Origin: Pseudoalteromonas marina
GTDB taxonomy: Bacteria; Pseudomonadota; Gammaproteobacteria; Enterobacterales; Alteromonadaceae
DNA: 64,000 nucleotides
Direction: 5' to 3'
Assembly: GCF_000238335.3 (NCBI RefSeq)
Contig: NZ_AHCB03000005.1
Span: forward strand, 992,001 to 1,056,000
Shown here: in pieces, positions 43,162-53,619 of the stretch
Position numbering within the stretch: the first letter of the stretch is position 1
Layout: the number at the start of each line of letters is the position of its first letter
Notes under the pieces: model-generated
Told to the model about the DNA's origin: nothing
Database searches by the model: none
The model's input: only the letters and a program-made list of their open reading frames with translations
Made by a program: the position numbers and the translations under genes

Positions 43162-43920
43162 TTACCATTTCTTTTTTGGAGCAAACAGCACATCTAAATC
43201 GTCTTGTTCTTGCTCGTTTTTCTTTTTTAGGGCGCTTGCGTTAGATGCTTTTAGCTCGACGCTAATTTCCTCTAAGTAACGTTCCACTTCTTGACGTTTA
43301 GCATTTACATATTCGTCTGAATAAGGCACTGCACTAAGCGTTGCGTAGGCTTTTTCAAAATATTGTCTAGCAGAGCCAACCATACTCGCAGAACGTGCCG
43401 AAATACCGCGTTTAATTTGGCTTTCTATATTTATTTTAAGCTGCAATTTCTCAAGTAGTTTGTCTTCGCCTGTAAATACCTGGCTATTAACACGGCCCTT
43501 AGTGTGTTCAGAACGTAGGATCACACGTAATTTTTTAATCCCTTGAATTAGCGCAACAAGCTGTTTGTCGTTACTTGGTAATGCTAATGACTCACTACTG
43601 GTTCCTTGCACCGGGTTAGAGAGATGCTGTTTCATTTCTTCTAAACGGCTCTTTAGTGCTTTTGAGGTTGGCGAATGCGTAACCATTGTTTTGAGTGCTT
43701 CGGCAATTCGGCTTTGTAGAACCCTAATAACGTTTTCAGATAGCGGAATATTAGCCTGGTTCATTAATGCTTCTTCAGTTTCTTCAATGATCGCCTTTTG
43801 TTTTGTGAGTTCTTTTCGGCGCTCATTTTCTTGTTTTTCTTTGTGTTGCTGAACAGCACTTACCCAAAGTGCAATCACAACCAAAGCAACTATAAGGACA
43901 ATTATAATAGACACGATCAT
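43162..43920 (-). CDS. Membrane-anchored coiled-coil protein next to cysB
   Basis: 252 residues: one N-terminal membrane segment (about 3-20), then a long charged helical region (24-115) rich in E, K and Q. A second helical part (about 120-225) includes LRVILRSEHTKGRVNSQVFTGEDKLLEKLQLKI, and the C-terminus is basic. I do not recognise a named family; similar genes sit upstream of cysB in related genera as far as I recall. Function unknown. Confidence 0.65.
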   Translation of the reverse strand: MIVSIIIVLIVALVVIALWVSAVQQHKEKQENERRKELTKQKAIIEETEEALMNQANIPLSENVIRVLQSRIAEALKTMVTHSPTSKALKSRLEEMKQHLSNPVQGTSSESLALPSNDKQLVALIQGIKKLRVILRSEHTKGRVNSQVFTGEDKLLEKLQLKINIESQIKRGISARSASMVGSARQYFEKAYATLSAVPYSDEYVNAKRQEVERYLEEISVELKASNASALKKKNEQEQDDLDVLFAPKKKW

Positions 43921-44041
43921 GGTGTAATTCTCGGATTCATAACCTAATTTTTTAATATTACATTAAATATAAGCCATCGGGGTAGTTTTGCGCGAATTAA
44001 CTTCAAATTAGGTAAATTAACTGTCGTTAAATATAAGGACT

Positions 44042-44149
44042 ATGAGATTAATTCGTCTAATCTTGGCTACCTCAAGTATATTTATTATGCTAGCCTTGAG
44101 CACCACTTCGATAAATGCACGCTATAAGCTTAATCAACGCTACCAGTAA
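44042..44149 (+). CDS. Candidate 35-residue secreted peptide
   Basis: ATG at 44042 follows ATAAGGACT, a good ribosome site 3-7 nt upstream. The frame runs to TAA at 44147-44149. The peptide begins MRLIRLILATSSIFIMLALS: two arginines, then a hydrophobic helix, then STTSINA, a signal-peptidase I site. That leaves only RYKLNQRYQ as mature tail. It lies between the divergent coiled-coil gene and cysB, on the cysB strand, and could be co-transcribed with cysB. It could be a leader peptide or a real exported peptide; no homologue is known to me. Confidence 0.5.
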   Translation: MRLIRLILATSSIFIMLALSTTSINARYKLNQRYQ

Positions 44150-44160
44150 AACTGATCTAG

Positions 44161-45189
<1,029 letters not shown>

Positions 45190-45204
45190 CACTGGGTCTG
45201 ATAA

Positions 45205-45241
45205 CAAAAACCGACTATTTATTAATAGTCGGTTTTTTTGT
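45205..45241 (+). terminator. Terminator of cysB
   Basis: AAAACCGACTAT / ATAGTCGGTTTT (45207-45218 and 45225-45236) with T-run, next to the converging sdaA gene. Confidence 0.9.
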
Positions 45242-45252
45242 TTAAGGTTAGC

Positions 45253-46629
45253 CTAACACTCAATAATGTTAACGGCTAAACCACCGCGCGCGGTTTCTTT
45301 GTATTTTGTTTTCATATCATTACCTGTTTCAAGCATGGTTTTTATTACTTTATCAAGTGATACTTTTTGCTCGCCACTACCACGAATTGCCAATCGAGAA
45401 GCATTGATGGCTTTTATAGCCCCCATCGCATTACGTTCAATACAAGGAACTTGCACTAAGCCGCCAACAGGGTCGCACGTTAAACCTAAATTATGCTCCA
45501 TGCCTATTTCAGCTGCGTTTTCAACTTGTACAACATTGCCACCCACAATTTCAGTTAATGCTCCGGCGGCCATTGAACACGCTACACCCACTTCGCCTTG
45601 GCAGCCCACTTCGGCACCAGAAATAGACGCATTTTTTTTATATAAAATACCAATTGCAGCGGCTGTTAGTAAATAACGCGTGGCAATGTCGCGGTCTACT
45701 TCTTTTACAAATGTATGATAGTACATAAGTACAGCGGGTAGAATGCCTGCAGCACCATTAGTGGGGGCTGTTACCACTCGTCCACCGGCGGCATTTTCTT
45801 CATTAACGGCAAGTGCAAATAGGTCGACCCAATCCATTGCTCTGAGTGGATCGTTGCTCACCTCGATATTCAGTTTTAAGAATAGGCTGGGGGCACGTCG
45901 TTTTACTTTTAAACCGCCAGGTAAAATTCCTTCAGTACGCATTCCGCGCTCAATACAGGCTTTCATTACTTGCCAAATATGAAATAACTCATCTTTTATA
46001 GCGTCTTCGGTTCGAAGTGTGCGTTCGTTTTTCATCATCAAGCTAGATACACTCAGGCCTGAGTCTTTACACATTTCAAGTAGCTCTTTTGCGCTACTAA
46101 AAGGGTATGGCGCTGGGTTTTCTTCTCTAATATCGAGCGCTGCTTGCTTTTCGTTTTCAAATTCTTCGTCGGTAACAATAAAGCCGCCGCCGATAGAGTA
46201 GTACACTTTGCTATAAAGCTTTTCACCATTATTTGAAGCAATAATCTCCATTGCATTAGAGTGCTTTGGGAGCGTTTTACGACGATGAAAAACAATAGCA
46301 CCTTGCTTAGGAAAGTTGGCTTTGTGTGTTTGGTTTAAATAAATAACTTGTTCTTGCTCGATAGTTAATAAAATATCATCGACTAAATCGGCATCGATTG
46401 TTTCTGGGTCATAGCCTGCTAAGCCAAGTACAACAGCTTTGCCAGAACCATGACCTATACCTGTTTGACCTAACGATCCATATAGCTCTACTTTTATATC
46501 GGTAACACTTTTCAATAGCTGTTTTTCATGGAGTTCATTAACAAATAAGCGTGATGCGCGCATTGGGCCAACGGTGTGTGATGACGAAGGGCCAATACCA
46601 ATGCTAAACATATCAAATGCACTGATCAT
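45253..46629 (-). CDS. sdaA: L-serine ammonia-lyase (iron-sulfur type)
   Basis: 458 residues. It deaminates L-serine to pyruvate using a [4Fe-4S] cluster rather than PLP. The opening [23 protein letters not shown] and the cluster region [20 protein letters not shown] are diagnostic. A third cysteine probably lies in [21 protein letters not shown]. It is downstream of nudL and pabB in the same orientation, the order seen in E. coli (pabB-yeaB-sdaA). A 101-bp gap before it suggests its own promoter. Confidence 0.95.
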   Translation of the reverse strand: MISAFDMFSIGIGPSSSHTVGPMRASRLFVNELHEKQLLKSVTDIKVELYGSLGQTGIGHGSGKAVVLGLAGYDPETIDADLVDDILLTIEQEQVIYLNQTHKANFPKQGAIVFHRRKTLPKHSNAMEIIASNNGEKLYSKVYYSIGGGFIVTDEEFENEKQAALDIREENPAPYPFSSAKELLEMCKDSGLSVSSLMMKNERTLRTEDAIKDELFHIWQVMKACIERGMRTEGILPGGLKVKRRAPSLFLKLNIEVSNDPLRAMDWVDLFALAVNEENAAGGRVVTAPTNGAAGILPAVLMYYHTFVKEVDRDIATRYLLTAAAIGILYKKNASISGAEVGCQGEVGVACSMAAGALTEIVGGNVVQVENAAEIGMEHNLGLTCDPVGGLVQVPCIERNAMGAIKAINASRLAIRGSGEQKVSLDKVIKTMLETGNDMKTKYKETARGGLAVNIIEC

Positions 46630-46730
46630 AGTGTGTGTCTCTTATTAATTTACTCAGCCCGAGGCTGCTCTTTGAACGGTCGAGCATAATAACGCGGAAT
46701 TGTTAGCATGTAACTATTATTAACGAAGAT

Positions 46731-47312
46731 TTAAACTGGTAAGGCTAGTTGTTTTGTAAAGTTTTTTATAATGCTAGCAGTTGCTCCCCAAAGTAACCCA
46801 TGGGGGGTAACAAACCCCTGCAGGGTGATTTCTTTACCAAAACGTTGAAATGGCAAAGGTTGCCAGTTAGCTTCAGTACTTAATTCATCCAAGGAGAGTA
46901 AAAAGCTAGCCTGTACTTCATTGTGATCGTTTACCCACTGCGTATTTTTATTCAAAACACATACGTAGGGACGAATACTAAACCCAGTTAAGGTGGAGTA
47001 CTCTGGTAAATTGCCAAGGATATTTACATCTTTGTGCGCAATGTTTAATTCTTCTTTCAATTCACGTAGTGCCGTTGTACGAAGCGTTTTGTCGCTTGCC
47101 TCAAATTTACCACCGGGTAAGCAAATTTCACCTGGGTGATGATGCAAATAAGTAGGGCGCTTACACAGTAAAATATGTGCATGCCCAGCTACATCTATAA
47201 TGGGCAGCATAACGGCACTGGCGCGTTTATTTCGAGAGTCTTTTATTTGATTTGGCGCAGCGGTTGGGCTTAATTGAAAACGCGTTTTAATAAAGTCACT
47301 ATTCAAGATCAC
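46731..47312 (-). CDS. nudL: Nudix CoA pyrophosphatase NudL
   Basis: 193 residues. Nudix box GGKFEASDKTLRTTALRELKEELNI (GX5EX7REUXEEXGU pattern) sits inside LPGGKFE, preceded by LCKRPTYLHHHPGEICLPGG, the UPF0035/CoA diphosphatase signature. It hydrolyses CoA to 3',5'-ADP and phosphopantetheine. Start overlaps the pabB stop by 4 bp (ATGA), so translation is coupled. Confidence 0.9.
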   Translation of the reverse strand: MILNSDFIKTRFQLSPTAAPNQIKDSRNKRASAVMLPIIDVAGHAHILLCKRPTYLHHHPGEICLPGGKFEASDKTLRTTALRELKEELNIAHKDVNILGNLPEYSTLTGFSIRPYVCVLNKNTQWVNDHNEVQASFLLSLDELSTEANWQPLPFQRFGKEITLQGFVTPHGLLWGATASIIKNFTKQLALPV

Positions 47313-48658
47313 CTACTCTTTAATAAAGGTAAAATTTTATTTACCTTATCGTAAGTCTCTTGGTATTCCAATTCGACTTTAGAATCAGCGACAATTCCGC
47401 CTCCGGCCCAACAGTAAATATGCTGCTCATAACAAACTAAAGTTCGAATAGTAATACTTGTATCCATATTACCACAGGCACTTAAATAACCTATAGAGCC
47501 ACAGTAAACACTGCGCTGATGAGGCTCTAGTTCTTCTATAATTTCCATCGCGCGAATTTTGGGTGCTCCAGTAATGGATCCACCAGGAAAAGCAGCCTCG
47601 AGTTGATCAACTGCTGTTTTATTGATATCGAGTTCGGCGGTCACTGTACTTACTAAATGGTGTACGGCCGGAAAACTTTCAATTGCGAATAAAGAAGGCA
47701 CTTTAACGCTGCCGGGTTTGGCTACTTTACCCAAGTCGTTACGAAGTAAATCTACAATCATCACGTTTTCTGCGCGATCTTTGGATGAGTTTGCAAGTTT
47801 TAACGCTTGTGCATTATCTTCGTGGGCGTCAGCTTTACGTGCAAGTGTCCCTTTTATTGGTTTAGTTTCTACAATATTGTTTTGAATCGATATAAAGCGC
47901 TCAGGCGAAATTGACAAAATAGCGCCTGCAGGATGATTAATAAAACTTGAAAAAGGCGCTTTATTAGCTTCGCGTAATTTAATATACGCTGACCAAGGAT
48001 CACCGCTATATTGGGCTTTAAAGCGCTGCGCTAGATTAATTTGATAACAATCACCGCTTTTTAAATAGTCTTCAATTACAGCAAACTTTTTGGCGTATTG
48101 GGTTTGGCTCATATTAGAAAACCACTCAGACGTTAACTCAAATTTGGCGTCAATCGGAGTTGATGCTAGATATTTCTCGTAAAGCGCGCGTCTTTCAACA
48201 TGTGGCTGTGAAACATAAAACCACGCATTTTGCTGTCTATCAAAAATGAGTGCATCTAAATAAAGGCCTACAGCCATTTGCGGTAAGTGTATATCTTGCT
48301 CTGCTATGGTTGGCATTTTTTCAATTGTACGACCCAAGTCATAGCCGAAATAACCTAGCCAACCTCCATTAAAGGGCAATTCAAAAGGTGCTTTTGTGTT
48401 ACTGAGTTTGAGCAAATGGGTATTCATTATCTCAAAACAGGTTAGCTCACTTGGCTCGCCATTGAATAATGTTTTGTTATCGCTCACTTCAAGCAAGTGT
48501 TCAGGTTCTATGGAAATTATGTCGTAGCGACTATTTACATGGTCGCTATTAGCAGAGTCGAGCAGTATGGCATGAGGCAGATGAGAAAAATGCGAAAATA
48601 CATCAATACAATTTTGTGTTATTGATAATTTTATACAATTATTTTTATTGTTTAGCAT
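47309..48658 (-). CDS. pabB: Aminodeoxychorismate synthase component I
   Basis: 449 residues. It makes 4-amino-4-deoxychorismate from chorismate for folate synthesis. The PIKGT motif (K269) is the PabB-type residue, where anthranilate synthase has PIAGT. SGDCYQINLAQRF and the closing YCGSIGYLSACGNMDTSITIRTLV and GGGIVADSKVELEYQETYDKV are conserved. The glutaminase partner PabA is not in the window. Confidence 0.94.
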   Translation of the reverse strand: MLNNKNNCIKLSITQNCIDVFSHFSHLPHAILLDSANSDHVNSRYDIISIEPEHLLEVSDNKTLFNGEPSELTCFEIMNTHLLKLSNTKAPFELPFNGGWLGYFGYDLGRTIEKMPTIAEQDIHLPQMAVGLYLDALIFDRQQNAWFYVSQPHVERRALYEKYLASTPIDAKFELTSEWFSNMSQTQYAKKFAVIEDYLKSGDCYQINLAQRFKAQYSGDPWSAYIKLREANKAPFSSFINHPAGAILSISPERFISIQNNIVETKPIKGTLARKADAHEDNAQALKLANSSKDRAENVMIVDLLRNDLGKVAKPGSVKVPSLFAIESFPAVHHLVSTVTAELDINKTAVDQLEAAFPGGSITGAPKIRAMEIIEELEPHQRSVYCGSIGYLSACGNMDTSITIRTLVCYEQHIYCWAGGGIVADSKVELEYQETYDKVNKILPLLKSR

Positions 48659-48789
48659 TTACTACCCCTATAAGAACTGGCTCCAAACGGGCTGGGAGGG
48701 TATCATAAGTCAAATTTTTTTGGCAGCGTTTAGTATAAAATCAACGTTGTAATTAAAACAGTACAAACCACCGTCACCGGTTTGGTATA

Positions 48790-48809
48790 GATTACGCTTA
48801 AGCGTAAAG
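48790..48809. promoter_or_regulatory. Perfect 16-bp palindrome upstream of the fumarase gene
   Basis: TTACGCTTAAGCGTAA (48792-48807) is a perfect palindrome ending 20 bp before the fumarase ATG, probably overlapping or just after the transcription start. It shares TTACG/CGTAA half-sites with the motif upstream of the leucine dehydrogenase gene, but the spacing is 6 rather than 4. The binding protein is unknown. Confidence 0.5.
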
Positions 48810-48827
48810 CTAACTTAAGGAACCATT

Positions 48828-50354
48828 ATGAGTACAATCCGTCAGCAAGACTTTATTGATAGCATTGAAGATGCATTGCAATATATTTCGTTCTACCATC
48901 CACTTGATTTTGTTCAAGCATTAGAAAAAGCTTACAACAAAGAACAAAGTAAAGCTGCTAAAGATGCTATTGCGCAAATTTTAATTAACTCGCGTATGTC
49001 GGCTGAAGGCAAGCGTCCGCTTTGTCAAGATACAGGTATTATTACGTGTTTTGTAAAAGTGGGTATGGATGTTAAGTGGGATAAAACAGACTTAACAGTT
49101 CAACAAATGGTTGATGAAGGTACTCGCCGTGCGTATTTGAATCCAGATAACCCGCTTCGTGCTTCTATTGTTGCAGACCCTGCTGGTACTCGTAAAAACA
49201 CAAAAGATAACACACCTTCGGTTGTTCACATCGATTTGGTAGCTGGTGGCGAAGTAGAAGTCATGGTTGCAGCAAAAGGTGGCGGCTCTGAAAACAAAAG
49301 TAAAATGGTTATGTTAAACCCTTCAGACGATGTTGCTGCCTGGGTAGAAAAAACACTGCCTACAATGGGTGCTGGTTGGTGTCCGCCAGGCATGCTGGGT
49401 ATAGGTATTGGTGGCACAGCAGAAAAAGCTGCAGTAATGGCTAAAGAGTCATTGATGGATCCGGTTGATATCCATGAGCTTATGGATCGTGGGGCGGAAA
49501 CTACAGAAGAAAAGCTTCGCCTAGAAATATTCGAACGTGCAAACAAACTAGGTATTGGTGCACAAGGCCTGGGCGGGTTAACAACGGTTGTTGATATTAA
49601 AATTAAAACCGCTCCTACCCATGCAGCTTCAAAACCAGTGGTGATGATCCCTAACTGTGCAGCAACTCGTCACGTGCACTTTACTTTGGATGGTTCAGGT
49701 CCTGCTGATTTAAAAGCGCCAAAGCTTGAGGATTGGCCTGAAGTGACTTTTGAAGTAGGCGAGGGGACACGTCGTGTAAATTTAGACACGCTAACGAAAG
49801 ATGATGTTCAAGAATGGAAAATGGGTGAAACCGTTTTACTTTCAGGCACCATTTTAACTGGCCGTGATGCAGCGCATAAACGTTTGCAAGACATGATCAA
49901 CTCTAGCGAAGGCTTACCTGAAGGCGTTGATTTTGATAATAAATTTATATACTACGTTGGCCCTGTAGACGCTGTTGGTGATGAAGCAGTAGGCCCTGCA
50001 GGCCCAACTACAGCAACACGTATGGATAAGTTTACCGATATGATGCTAGAAAAAACTGGTATTGTAGGCATGATTGGTAAAGCAGAGCGCGGCCCTGCAA
50101 CGGTTGAATCAATCAAAGAGCATAAATCTGTTTACTTGATGGCTGTAGGTGGTGCTGCGTATTTAGTATCTAAAGCGATTAAAAAAGCGCGTGTAGTTGC
50201 GTTCGAAGATTTAGGTATGGAAGCGATTTACGAGTTTGAAGTTGAAGACATGCCTGTAACGGTTGCTGTAGATAGCGAAGGTGCTAATGCACATACGCAA
50301 GGTCCTGCGATTTGGAAGGCAAAAATTGCTGAGCTTGATAGCAAATTAAAGTAA
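48828..50354 (+). CDS. Class I (iron-sulfur) fumarate hydratase
   Basis: 508 residues of the FumA/FumB type, oxygen-sensitive with a [4Fe-4S] cluster. The N-terminal half has RPLCQDTGIITCFVKVG (cluster cysteine), GGGSENKSKM, and PPGMLGIGIGGTAEKAAV. The C-terminal beta part has GTILTGRDAAHKRL and GPTTATRMD. It interconverts fumarate and malate. AAGG precedes the start. Single gene with a 16-bp palindrome in its promoter and a terminator after it. Confidence 0.93.
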   Translation: MSTIRQQDFIDSIEDALQYISFYHPLDFVQALEKAYNKEQSKAAKDAIAQILINSRMSAEGKRPLCQDTGIITCFVKVGMDVKWDKTDLTVQQMVDEGTRRAYLNPDNPLRASIVADPAGTRKNTKDNTPSVVHIDLVAGGEVEVMVAAKGGGSENKSKMVMLNPSDDVAAWVEKTLPTMGAGWCPPGMLGIGIGGTAEKAAVMAKESLMDPVDIHELMDRGAETTEEKLRLEIFERANKLGIGAQGLGGLTTVVDIKIKTAPTHAASKPVVMIPNCAATRHVHFTLDGSGPADLKAPKLEDWPEVTFEVGEGTRRVNLDTLTKDDVQEWKMGETVLLSGTILTGRDAAHKRLQDMINSSEGLPEGVDFDNKFIYYVGPVDAVGDEAVGPAGPTTATRMDKFTDMMLEKTGIVGMIGKAERGPATVESIKEHKSVYLMAVGGAAYLVSKAIKKARVVAFEDLGMEAIYEFEVEDMPVTVAVDSEGANAHTQGPAIWKAKIAELDSKLK

Positions 50355-50370
50355 TTGTTATCTTTGTTTA

Positions 50371-50398
50371 TGAAGCGAGCCATGTGCTCGCTTTTTTA
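50371..50398 (+). terminator. Terminator of the fumarase gene
   Basis: AAGCGAGC / GCTCGCTT (50373-50380 and 50386-50393), 5-nt loop, T-run. Confidence 0.85.
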
Positions 50399-50779
50399 TT
50401 TTAAAATCATCAATATTGAGTGAAAACTGATCTTACCAGTTGTGTGGTAATTGTTTATATAAATATAAATCATTAAATAACAATTGCTTGCGTGTTAATG
50501 GTGGATGTATTAAAAACTTTACGGAAAAATCAATGGTTACGCTAACGTAAACGTAAAGAGGTGTACCCTTGTGTTATTTTAGTTTTAATGTCTATTTTTG
50601 TAATTTATTTTAAATTTTTTATTTGTTAATAAGTTATAAGTTGATTATTTAATTTAATCACTTGGTGTTTGTTAGCTTTATCATCTTGATGTGTGGCGAA
50701 CACTATCTTGAAGTGGTAAAGTCTCGACAATTTCCAGCGCGTACACCCTCTCACGGGTCAATTTTTCGGAGTATTTTAA
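50399..50779 (+). other. Long upstream region of the leucine dehydrogenase gene
   Basis: About 380 bp, strongly AT-rich, no gene. It contains the operator-like palindrome at 50536-50551. The 200 bp nearest the start lack a clear hairpin. CGGAG (about 50767-50771) is the ribosome-binding site for the GTG at 50780. Confidence 0.4.
50536..50551. promoter_or_regulatory. LiuR-type operator candidate
   Basis: GTTACGCTAACGTAAA, matching 14 of 16 positions of the palindrome TTTACGTTAACGTAAA that I recall for LiuR, the MerR-family repressor of branched-chain amino-acid catabolism in gammaproteobacteria. A further overlapping half-site (ACGTAAA) follows directly. Leucine dehydrogenase is a plausible member of that regulon. 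Name is from memory, not a search. Confidence 0.5.
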
Positions 50780-51820
50780 GTGGCTGTGTTTAATCAAGTT
50801 GAATTTGATAACCATGAACAAGTAGTCTTTTGTTCTGACAAAGAGTCAGGTTTAAAAGCAATTATTGCTGTGCATAGTACCAAGTTGGGGCCTGCTGTTG
50901 GTGGGTGTAGAATGTGGGATTACGCTAAAGATGAAGACGCAGTGTATGATGTTTTGCGTTTATCAAAAGGGATGACTTACAAAAATGCGGTTGCGCGCCT
51001 TCCTTTTGGTGGTGGAAAATCTGTCATTATTGGTAACGCCAAAGACATTAAATCGGAACAACTTTTTCGTGCATTTGGTCGCCAATTAGAGCGTTTAAAT
51101 GGTAGCTATTACTCAGCAGAAGACGTCAATATTACGTGTGCCGACGTTGCTTTAATGAACAAAGAAACAAATTACGTTCTTGGCCTTGAAGGCAAAAGTG
51201 GAAACCCATCTCCCTTTACTGCATACGGTACTTTTTTAGGTATTAAAGCTGCACTGCAGCATCAACGCGGCCACCAAGACTTCTCGGGCATAAAAGTAGC
51301 TGTACAAGGTTTAGGGGCTGTTGCTTACGGCTTGTGTAAGCACTTAGCTGATGCAGGTGCTAAGTTGTTTGTGACAGATATAAACCAGGTTGCAATTGAT
51401 CGTGTTGTTAACGATTTTGGTGCAACAGCTGTTGGTATTGATGACATTTATGACTTAGATGTAGATGTGTATGCACCCTGTGCATTAGGCGCAACCATAA
51501 ACGATGACACTATACCTCGTATTAAAGCAACCATTATTGCTGGTTGTGCTAATAATCAGTTAGCACAATCACGCCATGGTGAAATTATTCGTGAAAAAGG
51601 CATTTTGTATGCGCCAGATTACGTTATAAACGCAGGGGGTATTATTAATGTTTATTACGAAACTGCCCCAGAAGGTTATACCGTTGAGGCCTCTAATAAA
51701 CACGTTGAGGGTATTTTTAATACGCTAACAGAAATTTTTGCTCGCAGCGAAAAAGAGCAAAAATCGACGCACTTAATTGCAGATGAGCTTGCTCAAGAAA
51801 TAATACAAAATGGCCTTTAG
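50780..51820 (+). CDS. ldh: Leucine (branched-chain) dehydrogenase
   Basis: 346 residues of the Glu/Leu/Phe/Val dehydrogenase family. The substrate lysine is in LSKGMTYKNA (K68) and the catalytic K80 in RLPFGGGKSVIIG. An NAD-binding GLGAVAYGL motif follows, then CAPCALGATIND and the VINAGGIINVYYE block. It reversibly deaminates leucine and related amino acids to 2-oxoacids. The start is GTG at 50780. The operator upstream suggests control with branched-chain degradation. Confidence 0.93.
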   Translation: MAVFNQVEFDNHEQVVFCSDKESGLKAIIAVHSTKLGPAVGGCRMWDYAKDEDAVYDVLRLSKGMTYKNAVARLPFGGGKSVIIGNAKDIKSEQLFRAFGRQLERLNGSYYSAEDVNITCADVALMNKETNYVLGLEGKSGNPSPFTAYGTFLGIKAALQHQRGHQDFSGIKVAVQGLGAVAYGLCKHLADAGAKLFVTDINQVAIDRVVNDFGATAVGIDDIYDLDVDVYAPCALGATINDDTIPRIKATIIAGCANNQLAQSRHGEIIREKGILYAPDYVINAGGIINVYYETAPEGYTVEASNKHVEGIFNTLTEIFARSEKEQKSTHLIADELAQEIIQNGL

Positions 51821-51839
51821 ATTTATATTTAGGTCTTGA

Positions 51840-51873
51840 AGAAAGGGGATGCATTTGCGTCCCCTTTTTTGTT
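51840..51873 (+). terminator. Terminator of the leucine dehydrogenase gene
   Basis: AAAGGGGATGC / GCGTCCCCTTT (51842-51867, one wobble pair) with T-run. Confidence 0.87.
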
Positions 51874-51934
51874 ATTAATGCTATTTTTATGAAACAACGT
51901 TACACTTTATTTTTAATTAAGTGTGGTATGTATA

Positions 51935-52591
51935 ATGACGTCAACTTCGAATATGCAGCCTATCGACTTTGATAGCTGGCCTCGTAAACAACATTTTGAA
52001 CTATTTAAAAATTTTACCCAGCCATACTTTAATGTGTGTGTTCAGCTAAACGCACAAACACTGTTTGATTACTGTAAGGATCAAAATATATCGTTTTTTC
52101 AAGCCTATGTTTATTGCACACTAAAAGCTTGCTTCGCTTATGAACCAATTATGTTACGAATTATAGAATCCAAGCCCTGGTTACTTACAAGCATCCGTGC
52201 AAGTGTTGTTGAACTTGATGAAGACGAGTGCTTTGTATTTAGTTATTTTGATTATTTGGGCTCTTTCAAAGAGTTCTCAGCCAATAGCGACAAAGTAAGT
52301 AAACAATCTAAGTCAAACTCACTATTTAGCGACGCATTTGCCAATACAGAGGGGCAAGCTGATTTAATTCATATATCTGTTTTACCATGGCTTAATTTTA
52401 GCGCTTTTTCACATGCATTTAGCGAAGGGCAAAGTTTAGGGATCCCTAAATTTGTATTTGGTCAATACGACAAACAAGCTGGCACGATGCCACTGTCTGT
52501 TGACGTACATCACTCTTTAATGGATGGTCTACACGTTGCGCGCTTTGTAAAGGTGTTACAAGCTGAGTGTGATCATTTTAAATGTAAATGA
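51935..52591 (+). CDS. CAT-like (chloramphenicol acetyltransferase family) protein
   Basis: 218 residues from ATG 51935 (a GTG at 51923 would add four residues). CAT fold features: FDSWPRKQHFELFKNFTQPYFNVCVQLN near the start and the catalytic motif DVHHSLMDGLHVARF near the end (HHxxxDG, catalytic second His about residue 193). It is a distant member of the type A family on a chromosome without resistance genes or mobile elements nearby. Chloramphenicol modification is possible but unproven; other acyl acceptors are likely. Confidence 0.85.
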   Translation: MTSTSNMQPIDFDSWPRKQHFELFKNFTQPYFNVCVQLNAQTLFDYCKDQNISFFQAYVYCTLKACFAYEPIMLRIIESKPWLLTSIRASVVELDEDECFVFSYFDYLGSFKEFSANSDKVSKQSKSNSLFSDAFANTEGQADLIHISVLPWLNFSAFSHAFSEGQSLGIPKFVFGQYDKQAGTMPLSVDVHHSLMDGLHVARFVKVLQAECDHFKCK

Positions 52592-52695
52592 CGGTAGTAA
52601 AAAAAGTATTTTAAAAATCTATAATAACCACAGCAGTTGAAAATTCATCCCGGTGAACATATTTATAAAGGCATATATATGTTTAGGGTATTGCC

Positions 52696-53520
52696 ATGAT
52701 AAATGGACTGTTAATTGGTGTTTTAGTGTTATTTGTGGCGATACTTTGGCAATGGCCTTCTATCCAAGCCTCCCTTTGGCGCAATAAGTATCAACGTATG
52801 GGTTTAAGCTCTCAGCAAAAAGATATCTTACTGCGCTGTATGCCTATTTACCGAAAGATGACGGATGCTGATAGAGCCAAACTTGAGAGACATATTGTTT
52901 GGTTTTTAAATGAAAAGCGCTTTATTGGCTGCGATGGATTAAAGCTCACACCTGCCATGAAACTTATTGTGGCTGCTGATGCCTGCGTACTCGTGCTTAA
53001 CAAGCCGTGGCCTCTTTATATTAATGTAAAAGAAATACTATTGTACCCAAGTGCTTATTACGCACCGCAAACCACGCACGATAGTGCTGGTTTAGTCAGT
53101 TATCATAATACGGTGAGACAAGGTGAATCGTGGCCTGGGGGAACATTGGTACTCAGTTGGCATGATGTATTAGAAGGAAGCCGCTTACCCAGTGATGGGC
53201 ATAACTTGGTGTTTCACGAATTTGCTCATCAGTTAGATCAGGAAACAGGTAAAACAACAGGTACGCCACTTTTAAAAAGCTCGGCGGATTATAAAGAGTG
53301 GGCAAGGGTATTTAGTCGTGCCTTTACGCAGCTTAAAAGTCATGTGGCGTATAGTATGCCTCACGTTATTCATAGTTATGGCGCAACAAACGAGGCCGAA
53401 TTTTTTGCGGTGATCACCGAAACCTTTATTGAAAAACCAGCAGAGTTACGGCGCTACGATCCAGAAATATATAGAATGCTGGTTAACTACTATCAATTTG
53501 ACCCCATTTCTTGGCATTAA
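52696..53520 (+). CDS. MtfA-family zinc peptidase (M90)
   Basis: 274 residues with an N-terminal hydrophobic segment (about 3-22). HEFAH (H174, E175, H178) is followed by LDQETG, and a downstream ligand E lies in NEAEFFAV, the M90 pattern. In E. coli, MtfA binds and inactivates the glucose regulator Mlc. The membrane anchor is common in homologues from this group. No mlc/ptsG neighbours. Confidence 0.88.
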   Translation: MINGLLIGVLVLFVAILWQWPSIQASLWRNKYQRMGLSSQQKDILLRCMPIYRKMTDADRAKLERHIVWFLNEKRFIGCDGLKLTPAMKLIVAADACVLVLNKPWPLYINVKEILLYPSAYYAPQTTHDSAGLVSYHNTVRQGESWPGGTLVLSWHDVLEGSRLPSDGHNLVFHEFAHQLDQETGKTTGTPLLKSSADYKEWARVFSRAFTQLKSHVAYSMPHVIHSYGATNEAEFFAVITETFIEKPAELRRYDPEIYRMLVNYYQFDPISWH

Positions 53521-53619
53521 ACGTAATAAACTGCGCTTTATCAAATAACGCTGGTAACTTTTGGTTGTTTTTGTTGCAATCGGTTAAAACACACAGCAAC
53601 AATAATAAGCGAGAAAGTT

